NCBI GenBank assembly: GCA_045652765.1
Contig: JAZOLG010000020.1
Location: forward strand, 71,226-135,225
Origin: UBA1231 sp045652765
GTDB lineage: Bacteria; Bacillota_I; Bacilli_A; ML615J-28; CAG-313
DNA: 64,000 nucleotides
Direction: 5' to 3'
A model generated the notes under the pieces. It did no database searches. It saw nothing but the letters and a program-made list of their open reading frames with translations, and was not told the origin of the DNA. The translations under genes were made by a program, and so were the position numbers. Below, piece by piece: positions 1 to 8,033 of this stretch. The first letter of the stretch is position 1; every line of letters begins with the position of its first letter.

Positions 1-192
1 ATTATTAACTTTAGTTAGGGTGTATATGCTATCTATGTTTGTGTATATAAAAATAATTTATGATATAATGTTTTTAATAAATCAATTAAAACTACAAAAA
101 ATATTTTTAAGATTTTTTTAAAAGATATCATTGAATAGTTGGTTCAAATAAAACTGGATATTAGAAAGTATAAATTTTATTTAATTAAATAT

Positions 193-233
193 AAAAATCA
201 TCATTTGCATATAATGCAAGTGGTGATTTTTTT
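193..233 (+). terminator. Terminator-like hairpin overlapping the murC ribosome binding site
   Basis: Bases 193-210 pair with 214-231 in an 18-bp stem with two G-U pairs and a 3-base loop, and the 3' arm ends in seven T. This has the form of an intrinsic terminator, yet it ends directly before the murC ATG at 234 and buries its GGTGA Shine-Dalgarno sequence (222-226). It may end an upstream transcript or act as an attenuator. Bases 1-192 hold no gene I can support. Confidence 0.6.
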
Positions 234-1436
234 ATGAAGTATTATTTAGTTGGTATTAAAGGTAGTGGTATGGCAGCACTGGCTTGCTTTTTAAAATCTA
301 TTGGGCATGATGTTATAGGCAGTGACACAATAAATGATTATGGTTTTGAAAGTAAGTTGCAAACTATAGGGATTAATATTTTGCCATTTTCAAAAGATAA
401 TATTAAAAGTGATTATATATATATAATTAGTAATGCTTACCAAAAAGATTTTATTGAAGTAAAAGAAATTATTAAACAAAATTATTCTTATTTTTACTAT
501 CATGAATTTATTAGTACTTTGAAAGGAATTCATATTGCAGTTAGTGGTACACATGGTAAAACAACTACAACTACCTTTTTAAAAGATTTGTTAATAGATC
601 AGTCAATTGCATATATTATTGGTGATGGGACTGGTGGAGGAAAGCCAAATTATAAATATTTGATCTATGAAGCATGTGAATATCAAGATCATTTTTTAGC
701 TTATAATCCTGATATTTTAGTAATAACAAATATTGACTTTGATCATCCGGATTACTTTAAAGATATATATGATGTTCAAAAGTCATTTGATAAATTAAAG
801 ACAAAATCCAAATCTGTTATTGAACTAAACAAAAATGATTATGAAATACTTGAAACATCAAATCAAAAAACAATGTTTAAATATTTAGAAAATATATATA
901 TTACTAATTTAGTTGGTAAACATTTAATCGAAGATTTGGTACTATGTTTAAAGGTCTTAACGATGCTTGGTTTTAATTTTGAATATATCCAAACACGCTT
1001 AGAAAAGTTACGTTTACCCAAAAGAAGAAGCGAGGAAACTAAAATTAAAAATACAATTATTATTGAAGATTATGGCCATCACCCAAACGAAATTAAGGCA
1101 TTAGAAGAAATGATTAGAACAAAGTATCCTAGATATTTTATAACTTGTATTTTCCAACCACACACCTATTCCAGAACGTTAAAATTCTATAAAGAGTTTA
1201 TAGAAAGTTTAGAAAAGTTTGATAAAGTATATATAGATGATGTTTTTTCATCTAAAAGAGAACCCTACGATTTAACTAAACAAAATCAAATAAATTATTT
1301 ATTTAATATGTTCGAAAAATATGAAGATTTAAATGTTTATAATATCGACTTTCATGAAGAACAAATAATAGTTTTGTTAGGTGCAGGCAACGTGCACACT
1401 AGATTTAAAGAAAAACTTAAAAATGAAAAAGAATGA
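234..1436 (+). CDS. murC: UDP-N-acetylmuramate--L-alanine ligase MurC
   Basis: Cytosolic ATP-dependent ligase that adds L-alanine to UDP-MurNAc, the first peptide step of peptidoglycan synthesis. The N-terminal nucleotide-sugar fold begins with VGIKGSGM (residues 6-13). The P-loop GTHGKTTTT is at about 105-113, the central motif NIDFDHPDYF at 166-175, EDYGHHPNE at about 277-285, and FQPHTYSRT follows. These match Bacillus MurC more closely than the recycling ligase Mpl. At 400 residues it is a little shorter than the usual 430-460. The start at 234 places the glycine-rich loop where the family has it, with GGTGA seven bases upstream inside a hairpin. It implies that the organism makes a cell wall. 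It is followed by the separately promoted ccpA. Confidence 0.93.
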   Translation: MKYYLVGIKGSGMAALACFLKSIGHDVIGSDTINDYGFESKLQTIGINILPFSKDNIKSDYIYIISNAYQKDFIEVKEIIKQNYSYFYYHEFISTLKGIHIAVSGTHGKTTTTTFLKDLLIDQSIAYIIGDGTGGGKPNYKYLIYEACEYQDHFLAYNPDILVITNIDFDHPDYFKDIYDVQKSFDKLKTKSKSVIELNKNDYEILETSNQKTMFKYLENIYITNLVGKHLIEDLVLCLKVLTMLGFNFEYIQTRLEKLRLPKRRSEETKIKNTIIIEDYGHHPNEIKALEEMIRTKYPRYFITCIFQPHTYSRTLKFYKEFIESLEKFDKVYIDDVFSSKREPYDLTKQNQINYLFNMFEKYEDLNVYNIDFHEEQIIVLLGAGNVHTRFKEKLKNEKE

Positions 1437-1449
1437 AAATATTTTCATT
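1432..1449. promoter_or_regulatory. Perfect 18-bp palindrome upstream of ccpA
   Basis: AATGAAAATATTTTCATT reads the same on both strands. It overlaps the murC stop codon and ends five bases before the ccpA -35 box. It could be an operator or a weak 3' hairpin of murC, and it does not resemble a cre site. The function is unknown. Confidence 0.35.
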
Positions 1450-1453
1450 TCTA

Positions 1454-1482
1454 TTGAAAAAATAATATATTAATAGTATAAT
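1454..1482 (+). promoter_or_regulatory. SigA-type promoter of ccpA-tyrS
   Basis: TTGAAA (1454-1459) and TATAAT (1477-1482) are separated by exactly 17 bases. Transcription should start near 1489, giving a short leader before the AGGAGGTG ribosome binding site at about 1500-1507. Confidence 0.75.
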
Positions 1483-1511
1483 AAGACGTAAAATAATTTA
1501 GGAGGTGCTCA

Positions 1512-2537
1512 ATGAACCAAATCAAGATTTATGATGTAGCAGGTGCAGCTGGTGTTTCTTTAGCAACAGTATCTAGAGTTTTAAATCATCCAGAAAAAGT
1601 TAAACCAGCAACAAGAGAAAAGATTGAACGTATTATTAAAGAATTGGGATACAAGCCTAACTTAAATGCAAAAGGACTAGCTAGTTCTAAATCAACTACA
1701 GTTGCGGTTGTTGTTCCTGAACTTACTAGAAGTAGTATTGCTGAAATGATTAATGGTATTGCCGATTGTGCAAGACGCCGTGGTTACTTATTAAGATTAT
1801 TTGTAAATAATAAAAATATTCGTGATAATGATGCATTAGAAAAAGAACATGAATTATGGCAAGATGTTGTAGCATCTGGTGTTGATGGCGTTTTATATAT
1901 CAATGATGAAATTACAGAAGAACATGAAAAAATGTTATTAAATATCCCAATGGATGTTGTATTAACAAATACAGTATGTTCTAATCCTCGTATTGCGATG
2001 GCTTCACTTGATTATAAGAAAGCCGCATACGAAATTACTAAAGATATGATTAGACGTGGTAATACAAAAATTTGGATGATCACAACACTTCGTAAATATG
2101 TGATGAATGATTTAAAGGTTGATGGTTATTTAGAAGCAATGAAAGAAGCTAACCTTGAACCACGCGTCATTTCTGTATCAGGTAAAACTGAGCTTAATGA
2201 AGTAGATTATAATGAAATATTACAAAATGAACATCCTGAAGTTGCGATCGTTGTTCGTGATTCAATGGCTGTATCGTTTATAAATGTAGCAAGACTTTTA
2301 CATATCCATATTCCGGATGATATGCAAGTAATTGGATTCCAAAATACAAGATATGCTGAACTTTCAAGACCAAAGTTGACATGTGTTGAAACTCCAATTT
2401 ATGATATTGGTGAAAAAGCTATGGACTTACTTACAAATCTAATGGAAAGAGAAGAAGAAACAGAAGATATGCCAGACTTAAAACAATATGTAGATTATAG
2501 TGTAGTATGGCGTGATAGTACGAAAAAGGAGAACTAG
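1512..2537 (+). CDS. ccpA: Catabolite control protein A (LacI family)
   Basis: DNA-binding master regulator of carbon catabolite control. With HPr-Ser-P it binds cre operators. The N-terminal LacI helix-turn-helix is IYDVAGAAGVSLATVSRVLN (about residues 6-25), followed by a hinge helix with LASSKSTTVAVVVPE. The C-terminal periplasmic-binding-like core keeps CcpA-like segments such as VIGFQNTR and PIYDIGEKAMDLLTNLM. The length of 341 fits. The strong AGGAGG fixes the start at 1512. It sits four bases upstream of tyrS, a neighbourhood also known from Bacillus. Three cre-like sites in this window (14850, 38092, 38135) are its likely targets. A local LacI paralogue is the alternative, but the CcpA-like C-terminal half makes that less likely. 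Confidence 0.85.
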   Translation: MNQIKIYDVAGAAGVSLATVSRVLNHPEKVKPATREKIERIIKELGYKPNLNAKGLASSKSTTVAVVVPELTRSSIAEMINGIADCARRRGYLLRLFVNNKNIRDNDALEKEHELWQDVVASGVDGVLYINDEITEEHEKMLLNIPMDVVLTNTVCSNPRIAMASLDYKKAAYEITKDMIRRGNTKIWMITTLRKYVMNDLKVDGYLEAMKEANLEPRVISVSGKTELNEVDYNEILQNEHPEVAIVVRDSMAVSFINVARLLHIHIPDDMQVIGFQNTRYAELSRPKLTCVETPIYDIGEKAMDLLTNLMEREEETEDMPDLKQYVDYSVVWRDSTKKEN

Positions 2538-2540
2538 AAA

Positions 2541-3770
2541 ATGAATTTGTTTGAAGAATTAAAATGGCGTGGACTAATCCACTCAGTTACAGATGAAGCA
2601 GTAATTGAAAAGATTAATAATGGAGAAGTTACATTCTATTTAGGCGCTGACCCAACTGGAGATAGTTTACATGTTGGACACTTACTTGTATATTTATTTG
2701 CAAAAAGACTTGAATCTGTAGGTAATAAACCAATTTTCTTAATTGGTGGAGCAACAGCTTCAATTGGTGACCCAAAACCAGGTGCAGAACGTCAATTATT
2801 ATCAAGAGAAACAATTGATCATAATGCAAATTGTTTATTTAATCAAGTATCTAATTTATTCCCAGCAGAAATGGTTAACAACTACAACTGGACAAAAGAT
2901 TTAGATATTTTAACATTCTTAAGAACATATGGTAAGTTCTTTAATGTAAACTATATGATTAATAAAGAAACAGTTAAAGCAAGACTTGATTCAGGAATTT
3001 CTTATGCTGAATTCTCATACCAAATTCTTCAAGCTTTAGACTTTGAACATTTATATAGAACTAAAGGATGTACATTACAAGTTGGTGGACAAGACCAATG
3101 GGGTAACATTACATCTGGACTAGAATTAATTAGAAAAATGAATGGTTCAGACGCAATAGCGTATGGTGTAACAGTTCCACTAGTATTAAAATCTGATGGT
3201 ACTAAATTTGGTAAATCAGAATCAGGTGCAGTTTGGGTAGATCCAAAGAAAACTAGCCCATATCACTTCTATCAATTCTGGATTAATACACCAGATAGTG
3301 ATGTAGTAATGCGTTTAAAACAATTCACATTCTTATCTGTTGAAGAAATTATGGAACTTGAAGAATCACTAAAAAATGAAGCGCATTTAAGAAAAGCTCA
3401 AAAGGCATTAGCAGCTGATATTACAAAATTAATTCATGGTGAAGAAGGCCTTGAAAGTGCATTAAAAATAACTAATGCATTATTTAGCGGCAAAGTTAAT
3501 GAATTAACTTCAGAAGAAATTGAAATGGCATTTGATGGTATGCCTCAAGTAGAAGTAGAAGATGGAACACTTTTAATTGATGCACTTGTTCAATGCAAAG
3601 CAGCAGGATCTAAACGTGAAGCAAGAGAATTTATTAACAATGGTGCAGTACTAGTTAACGGTGAACAACAAAAGAACCTAGAATTTACTGTCTTAAAAGA
3701 AAATGCTATAGGTAATAAATATACTGTCGTTAGACGTGGAAAGAAAAATTACTATTTATTAAAACACTAA
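2541..3770 (+). CDS. tyrS: Tyrosyl-tRNA synthetase
   Basis: Class I aminoacyl-tRNA synthetase that charges tRNA-Tyr. The HIGH-like motif HVGH lies at residues 44-47 after ADPTGDSL. The KMSKS-type loop is KFGKS at about 222-226, the form typical of bacterial TyrS. The GGQDQWGN segment of the tyrosine site is present, and the C-terminal region looks like an S4 RNA-binding domain (residues ~340-409). At 409 residues it is close to the usual length. It is cotranscribed with ccpA, separated by three bases, with GGAG inside the ccpA end as its ribosome binding site. A perfect terminator follows directly, with the TAA stop in its left arm. No T-box is seen in front of the operon. Confidence 0.96.
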   Translation: MNLFEELKWRGLIHSVTDEAVIEKINNGEVTFYLGADPTGDSLHVGHLLVYLFAKRLESVGNKPIFLIGGATASIGDPKPGAERQLLSRETIDHNANCLFNQVSNLFPAEMVNNYNWTKDLDILTFLRTYGKFFNVNYMINKETVKARLDSGISYAEFSYQILQALDFEHLYRTKGCTLQVGGQDQWGNITSGLELIRKMNGSDAIAYGVTVPLVLKSDGTKFGKSESGAVWVDPKKTSPYHFYQFWINTPDSDVVMRLKQFTFLSVEEIMELEESLKNEAHLRKAQKALAADITKLIHGEEGLESALKITNALFSGKVNELTSEEIEMAFDGMPQVEVEDGTLLIDALVQCKAAGSKREAREFINNGAVLVNGEQQKNLEFTVLKENAIGNKYTVVRRGKKNYYLLKH

Positions 3771-3795
3771 GGTACAAGTTTTGTACCTTTTTTCT
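3769..3795 (+). terminator. Intrinsic terminator of ccpA-tyrS
   Basis: Perfect 9-bp stem AAGGTACAA / TTGTACCTT (3769-3777 with 3781-3789), 3-base loop, T-rich tail. It begins inside the tyrS stop codon. Confidence 0.88.
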
Positions 3796-3796
3796 T

Positions 3797-3827
3797 TTGA
3801 CATATTAATACATTTTTTTCATATATT
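3797..3827 (+). promoter_or_regulatory. Probable promoter of cysK-cysE
   Basis: A consensus -35 TTGACA is at 3797-3802. The -10 is either TATATT (3822-3827, 19-base spacer) or CATATA (3820-3825, 17-base spacer). AGGTGAT at 3833-3839 is the ribosome binding site of the gene. Confidence 0.5.
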
Positions 3828-3842
3828 GTAATAGGTGATTAA

Positions 3843-4661
3843 ATGATATATGAAAACCCCTTAGAACTTATTGGTAATACACCAGTAGTAAAATATAAAA
3901 ACATATATATTAAGTTGGAGGGTTATAGCTTAACCAATTCATTAAAAGATAGATCTGCTTTATCAATTGTATTAAATAATCTAGATAGACAGAAAACACT
4001 AGTAACATCAACTAGTGGTAACTTTGGTATATCTTTATCTTGTATTTGTGCATATCTTAAACAAAAATTAATTGTTATTATGCCAGAAGGGTTTCAAAAC
4101 AAAAAACAAATTATGGAATCTTTTGGAACTATGGTTATTGAAACAAATAAAAATGATGGAATGAATGGTACAATAAGGAAACTAAAAGAATTTAATACAA
4201 ATGATTATGTTGTAATTAATCAATTTACAAGTTTATATAATCCACTAGGATATATATCTTTAGTAAAAGAAATACAGAAAGATTTCAAAAAGTTAGATTA
4301 TGTAGTAGTAGGCATTGGAAGTAGTGGCACATATTATACACTTTCTAGATGTTTAAAGAAAATATATCCTAATATTAAAATAGTTGGAGTTGAACCAGTA
4401 GATAATAATAAAATTGACGGAATCGGTAGTAATACTAAGTGGGGCATAAAGCAAAGAATTAAAGATTTGAATATATATAAAGTAAGCGAAATAGATGCAT
4501 TTAACAAAACAAAAGAGCTGTTAAGAAATGGTTATAATGTAGGTCTTTCAACAGGTGCGAATATATATGTTGGTGAGATGATTGAAAAAGAAAATCCTAG
4601 TTCTACAATCCTTGTAATATCAGCTGATAATAGTTTTAAGTATAGTGATCGGCTTGTTTAG
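3843..4661 (+). CDS. cysK: Cysteine synthase (O-acetylserine sulfhydrylase), short form
   Basis: PLP enzyme that makes cysteine from O-acetylserine and sulfide in the cytosol. The entry motif GNTP is at residues 11-14. The PLP lysine is K35 in TNSLKDRSA. The substrate loop TSGNFGIS is at 57-64, the phosphate-binding loop GIGSSGTYYT at about 157-166, and STGAN lies near the end. At 272 residues it is shorter than the usual 300-310, with loops trimmed but all key motifs kept. It overlaps the following serine acetyltransferase gene by 17 bases, so the pair should be translationally coupled and form a two-step cysteine pathway. A cystathionine beta-synthase-like role is possible but less likely in this pairing. 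Confidence 0.88.
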   Translation: MIYENPLELIGNTPVVKYKNIYIKLEGYSLTNSLKDRSALSIVLNNLDRQKTLVTSTSGNFGISLSCICAYLKQKLIVIMPEGFQNKKQIMESFGTMVIETNKNDGMNGTIRKLKEFNTNDYVVINQFTSLYNPLGYISLVKEIQKDFKKLDYVVVGIGSSGTYYTLSRCLKKIYPNIKIVGVEPVDNNKIDGIGSNTKWGIKQRIKDLNIYKVSEIDAFNKTKELLRNGYNVGLSTGANIYVGEMIEKENPSSTILVISADNSFKYSDRLV

Positions 4662-5154
4662 ATATCTGAAATACATTAAATCAATTGATCCTGCTATGAA
4701 ATCATATTTACAAATACTATTATTTAATGATGGATTTTGGGCATTTGTTTGGTATAAAGTTTCACACTGGTTATATACGCATCATTTAAAAATAATTGCG
4801 TTATTTATCATGCATAGAGTAAAGATAAAAAGAGGGATTGAAATTCATCCTGCGTGTTTAATTGGTAAGAATCTACTTATAGATCACGGTGTAGGAGTTG
4901 TAATTGGCGAAACAACAATTATTGGTGATAACTGTTTAATCTATCAAGGTGTAACATTAGGTGGAACCGGAAAAGAAAATGGAAAACGTCATCCTACAAT
5001 TGGTAAAAATGTAATGATAGGCGCAGGAGCAAAAGTTCTTGGAAATATATATATCGGTGATAATGTAAAAATAGGTGCGAATGCAACTGTTTTAGATAAT
5101 ATAGACTCATTAAATACTGTAGTTGGGTGTAAAGGAAAAATTGTTCAAAAGTAA
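4645..5154 (+). CDS. cysE: Serine O-acetyltransferase CysE
   Basis: Transfers acetyl from acetyl-CoA to serine and supplies O-acetylserine to CysK. The N-terminal helices (DPAMKSYLQILLFNDGFWAF, residues 15-34) are followed by a left-handed beta-helix of hexapeptide repeats. That part includes IEIHPACLIGKNLLIDHG and the GVTLGGTGKENGKRHPTIG acetyl-CoA loop. The length of 169 matches the short Gram-positive form. It starts with GTG at 4645 inside the end of cysK. No good Shine-Dalgarno sequence is visible, which fits translational coupling. An internal ATG at residue 18 would cut the conserved N-terminal helix, so GTG is preferred. Confidence 0.9.
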   Translation: MIGLFRYLKYIKSIDPAMKSYLQILLFNDGFWAFVWYKVSHWLYTHHLKIIALFIMHRVKIKRGIEIHPACLIGKNLLIDHGVGVVIGETTIIGDNCLIYQGVTLGGTGKENGKRHPTIGKNVMIGAGAKVLGNIYIGDNVKIGANATVLDNIDSLNTVVGCKGKIVQK

Positions 5155-5182
5155 TTACTATGTATTATTTAAGTTAAAAAAG

Positions 5183-5215
5183 AAAGTGTCAGAAAAAAAT
5201 CTGACATTTTTTAAT
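5183..5215 (+). terminator. Intrinsic terminator of cysK-cysE
   Basis: A 10-bp stem (5183-5192 with 5201-5210, one G-U pair), 8-base A-rich loop and a T-run. Confidence 0.8.
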
Positions 5216-5223
5216 ATTATTTA

Positions 5224-5252
5224 TTGAAATCATATCATAAAAGTGATATAAT
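5224..5252 (+). promoter_or_regulatory. Promoter of the AmiE-GNAT-PIG-L-GHL10 operon
   Basis: TTGAAA (5224-5229), 17-base spacer, TATAAT (5247-5252) with an extended TGA just before the -10. The start of transcription should be near 5259. The box lies inside the longest open frame, which shows that the frame's TTG at 5224 is not the start codon. Confidence 0.8.
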
Positions 5253-5271
5253 ATATAAAATGGAGAAAAAT

Positions 5272-6363
5272 ATGAAACTTAAAGAACTAGAAAAATTAAT
5301 TCAAAGCGGGGTTGAAAATGGTGCATTTCCGGGTGCAACCTTCGCTATTGTTTTTAAAGACATGATATATACCAACTTTGTTGGTAATAAAGCACTTTAT
5401 CCAAATGTTGAGCCAAATAGCCTTGATACCATTTATGATATGGCATCATGTTCTAAAGTTATTTCAACTGCAAGTGGTATATTAAAACTAATTGAAACAG
5501 GCAAAATTAGACTTTTTACAAAAGTATCTGAAATTATACCTGAGTTTATTCATAAAGATTTAACTGTATGGAATTTAGTAACACACACATCAGGACTTGT
5601 TGAATGTGTTCCAAACCATGCTAATATTAAAGACAGCAATGAGATATGGGAAAAGGTAATGAATGCTGATAAACCATATCCATCTAATGAACATATAAAG
5701 TACTCTGATTTAAACTTTATTTTATTAGGTGAAATCATAAAAAGAGTAAGTGGAAAACCACTTGATGAATTTGTTAAATGTGAAATTTTCGATAAACTAG
5801 AAATGTATGATACTGGATATAATCCAGAAGATATCAACAGATGTGCACCAACTGAAGAAAGAAACGATTTGGTTGTGCAAGGAATAGTGCGTGGTAAAGT
5901 ACACGATGAAACAGCATACACATTGGGTGGTGTTGCAGGTCATGCCGGACTTTTCTCAACCGCTAATGATACAGCAAAATTTATTCAAATGATTTTAAAC
6001 AATGGAACATATAAAAACACTCAGGTATTTCCAAAGTGCATTGTTGATATGATGTATACTCCGCTTGTTAAAGAACAAGTTGGGTTATCAGTTTTACCAC
6101 TTCAAAGAAGTGTTGGTTGGATTATTAAAGATTACAATCCAGCGAGTGGAGATTTAGTAAGCAACAATACAATTCAACATACTGGATTTACCGGAACTAA
6201 TCTTTGGATTGACCGTGATAATGAGGTTGGATTCTGTTTATTAACAAATAGAGTACATCCAACAAGAAGTAATCTTAAACATATGGAACTTAGACCTAAG
6301 GTCGCAAATTATTTAATTGCCAATTTAAAAGAAATAAGGGAGGAAATAAAAAATGCAAATTAA
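5272..6363 (+). CDS. Serine hydrolase of the beta-lactamase fold, AmiE-like (N-acetylmuramyl-L-alanine amidase candidate)
   Basis: Predicted cytosolic hydrolase of the class C beta-lactamase/DD-peptidase fold. The nucleophile motif is SCSK (S59-x-x-K62), the second motif Y144-S-D, and the third HTG at 303-305. No signal peptide is visible. In Bacillus the related YbbE/AmiE cuts the peptide from MurNAc and sits beside murQ, nagZ and namZ. The same partners occur in this window, so amidase activity on muropeptides is the favoured inference. A DD-peptidase or esterase is also possible. The start at 5272 has GGAG six bases upstream. The longer frame from TTG 5224 carries the promoter and is rejected. 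The gene overlaps the following GNAT gene by 11 bases. Confidence 0.78.
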   Translation: MKLKELEKLIQSGVENGAFPGATFAIVFKDMIYTNFVGNKALYPNVEPNSLDTIYDMASCSKVISTASGILKLIETGKIRLFTKVSEIIPEFIHKDLTVWNLVTHTSGLVECVPNHANIKDSNEIWEKVMNADKPYPSNEHIKYSDLNFILLGEIIKRVSGKPLDEFVKCEIFDKLEMYDTGYNPEDINRCAPTEERNDLVVQGIVRGKVHDETAYTLGGVAGHAGLFSTANDTAKFIQMILNNGTYKNTQVFPKCIVDMMYTPLVKEQVGLSVLPLQRSVGWIIKDYNPASGDLVSNNTIQHTGFTGTNLWIDRDNEVGFCLLTNRVHPTRSNLKHMELRPKVANYLIANLKEIREEIKNAN

Positions 6364-7339
6364 ACAATTTAAATTAGCTGAACATAGTGATGTAGTATTA
6401 AACTTATGGAATGAAGTAGTTAGTGAAAAAGATTTTTATTATCAATTCGATAAAGCTGGATTTGAATCTATGCTTTATAAAAATCCACACTTCAAAGAAG
6501 AAGGTGCATTTGTAGCCTATGAAGGGGAAACATTAATTGGTTTTGCGGTTGGATTTATTCGTAATGAAGATATTGACAATCCTAATGCACCAGGATATTT
6601 TAATACAATTGTTGTAAAAAAAGAATTTAGAAGACAAGGAGTTGGAACAGCTCTTTTAAATAGTGTTGAAGGATATTTTAAAGCTATGGGAAAAACTGCT
6701 TCTCGTTCAGTATTCTTAAGCCCTGTAAATTGGCCATGGTATATTCCTGGAACTAATCATCATAATCATCCAGGTGCACCTGCAATTCCTGTAAATAAAC
6801 CTGAGTATTTCTTCTTACTTCATAATGGCTATCACATGCAAGGTCAAATTGATGCTTTCCATTTAGACTTAGCAAAATTTGAAATGCCAGAAAATGTTTT
6901 AGCAAAAATGAAAGAAAATGAAGAAAAAGGTTTAACTATTGAAGTTTTTGATCCAAATAAACACTATGGTGTTGACGAATTCTGTGAAGCAATTCAAAAC
7001 CCAGGTTTTGCAAGATCAATCAAATATAATTTACAAAGAGAAGAACCAAGACCATTCTTAATTGTATCTGACAATAATAGAATGGCAGGATGGACTGGTC
7101 CAATGTATACTGAATCAACTGGTCGTGGACATTTAGATGGAATTGCCGTTGATCCAAATGTACGTGGTGGTGGACTTGGTAAAGCATTATTCTGTAAACT
7201 TTGTGAATATTCTAAAAATCAAGGTTCAAGTTTCATGACTTTCTTTACAGGTTTAGAAAACAAAGCTAGATATATATATTTAGCAGCCGGATTTGATATT
7301 ATTCAAACATTCGGTATTCTTAGAAAGGAATTAAAATAA
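6353..7339 (+). CDS. Tandem GNAT-family N-acetyltransferase
   Basis: Two GNAT folds in one chain of 328 residues. The first acetyl-CoA loop is RRQGVGTALL (about residues 94-103), the second RGGGLGKALF (about 277-286). It overlaps the upstream hydrolase gene, and its ribosome binding site GGAGG lies in that gene's end. Downstream is a PIG-L deacetylase two bases away. The pairing of an acetyltransferase and a deacetylase in a wall-sugar operon suggests an amino-sugar substrate such as glucosamine or a deacetylated muropeptide, but this is inference. A second protein of the same layout is encoded at 41654. The true acceptor is unknown, and a role in resistance or amino-acid acetylation cannot be excluded. 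Confidence 0.8.
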   Translation: MQIKQFKLAEHSDVVLNLWNEVVSEKDFYYQFDKAGFESMLYKNPHFKEEGAFVAYEGETLIGFAVGFIRNEDIDNPNAPGYFNTIVVKKEFRRQGVGTALLNSVEGYFKAMGKTASRSVFLSPVNWPWYIPGTNHHNHPGAPAIPVNKPEYFFLLHNGYHMQGQIDAFHLDLAKFEMPENVLAKMKENEEKGLTIEVFDPNKHYGVDEFCEAIQNPGFARSIKYNLQREEPRPFLIVSDNNRMAGWTGPMYTESTGRGHLDGIAVDPNVRGGGLGKALFCKLCEYSKNQGSSFMTFFTGLENKARYIYLAAGFDIIQTFGILRKELK

Positions 7340-7340
7340 T

Positions 7341-8033
7341 ATGGCAAAAACTATTCTTGCGATTGGTGGTCACATCGGTGATGCCGAACTTACTGCAGGA
7401 GGTGTAATGGCCACAAATGCTGTCCAAGGTGGAAAGAATTATACTTTAGCTTTAACAGCAGGTGAACGTGGTAATCCTGCCCACTTAACAGTAGCGGAAT
7501 ACAGAGAACAAAAAATCAAAGAAGCAAATGAATTTGCTGAAATGATGAATGGTAAAGCTTATGTATTAAGATATCAAGATGGTGAACTTCCTAATAATGA
7601 AGAAGTTAGATATGAAGTAGCTAATATAATTAGAGAAGTAAGACCAGATGTAATTATTACACACTGGAAATCTACAATGCATAAAGATCACAACAATACA
7701 CACTTAATTGTACCTGATGCACAATTTTTAGCAAGTGTAGTTGAATGTGACAAGATCAAAGGTAAACGCCATTATGCTCCTGTATACTTCGCAGAAAACT
7801 GGGAAGATGATTTAGATTTTGATCCATATATATATGTAGATATTACTCCTGGATATGATCTTTGGTGTAAAGCATTAGAAAAACATTGGTTTGTTATGAA
7901 TAGTAAAGATTTTAAATATTTTGACTATTATACTTCTTTAGCAAGATGTAGAGGTTGTTTAAATAAAACAATGTATGCTGAAACATTCAATATACAACAA
8001 AGACAAAAAGTTAAAAAAGGAGGAATACTATAA
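7341..8033 (+). CDS. PIG-L/LmbE-family zinc N-deacetylase
   Basis: Predicted cytosolic metal-dependent deacetylase of N-acetyl sugars, 230 residues, the usual size. The N-terminal metal motif is GGHIGDAEL (His11, Asp14), a variant of the AHPDDxE family signature in which the first Asp is replaced by Gly. The second metal-binding cluster has HW, HKDH and a further His around residues 108-122. Relatives deacetylate GlcNAc-PI, chitobiose or bacillithiol and mycothiol precursors. Here the neighbours (AmiE-like, GNAT, GHL10) point to a muropeptide-derived GlcNAc or MurNAc compound. Its stop codon shares one base with the ATG of the next gene (TAATG), so translation is coupled. Confidence 0.82.
   Translation: MAKTILAIGGHIGDAELTAGGVMATNAVQGGKNYTLALTAGERGNPAHLTVAEYREQKIKEANEFAEMMNGKAYVLRYQDGELPNNEEVRYEVANIIREVRPDVIITHWKSTMHKDHNNTHLIVPDAQFLASVVECDKIKGKRHYAPVYFAENWEDDLDFDPYIYVDITPGYDLWCKALEKHWFVMNSKDFKYFDYYTSLARCRGCLNKTMYAETFNIQQRQKVKKGGIL

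Noticed and set aside
1..121. Open frame at the left edge (frame 2, ending at 121) as the tail of an upstream gene
   Set aside because: Only about 39 codons, low-complexity and hydrophobic by AT bias; no family feature visible, so it was not called.
234..1436. Mpl (murein peptide ligase) in place of MurC
   Set aside because: The central NIDFDHPDYF and the EACEYQDHFL segment match Gram-positive MurC; the peptide-recycling context alone is not enough for Mpl.
1512..2537. Dedicated MurNAc-type LacI repressor of the island
   Set aside because: The C-terminal half and the tyrS neighbour fit CcpA, and the operator sites match cre; kept only as an alternative.
5224..5271. N-terminal extension of the serine hydrolase from TTG 5224
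   Set aside because: These bases contain a perfect -35/-10 pair and the ribosome binding site. The family's first motifs fit a start at 5272.
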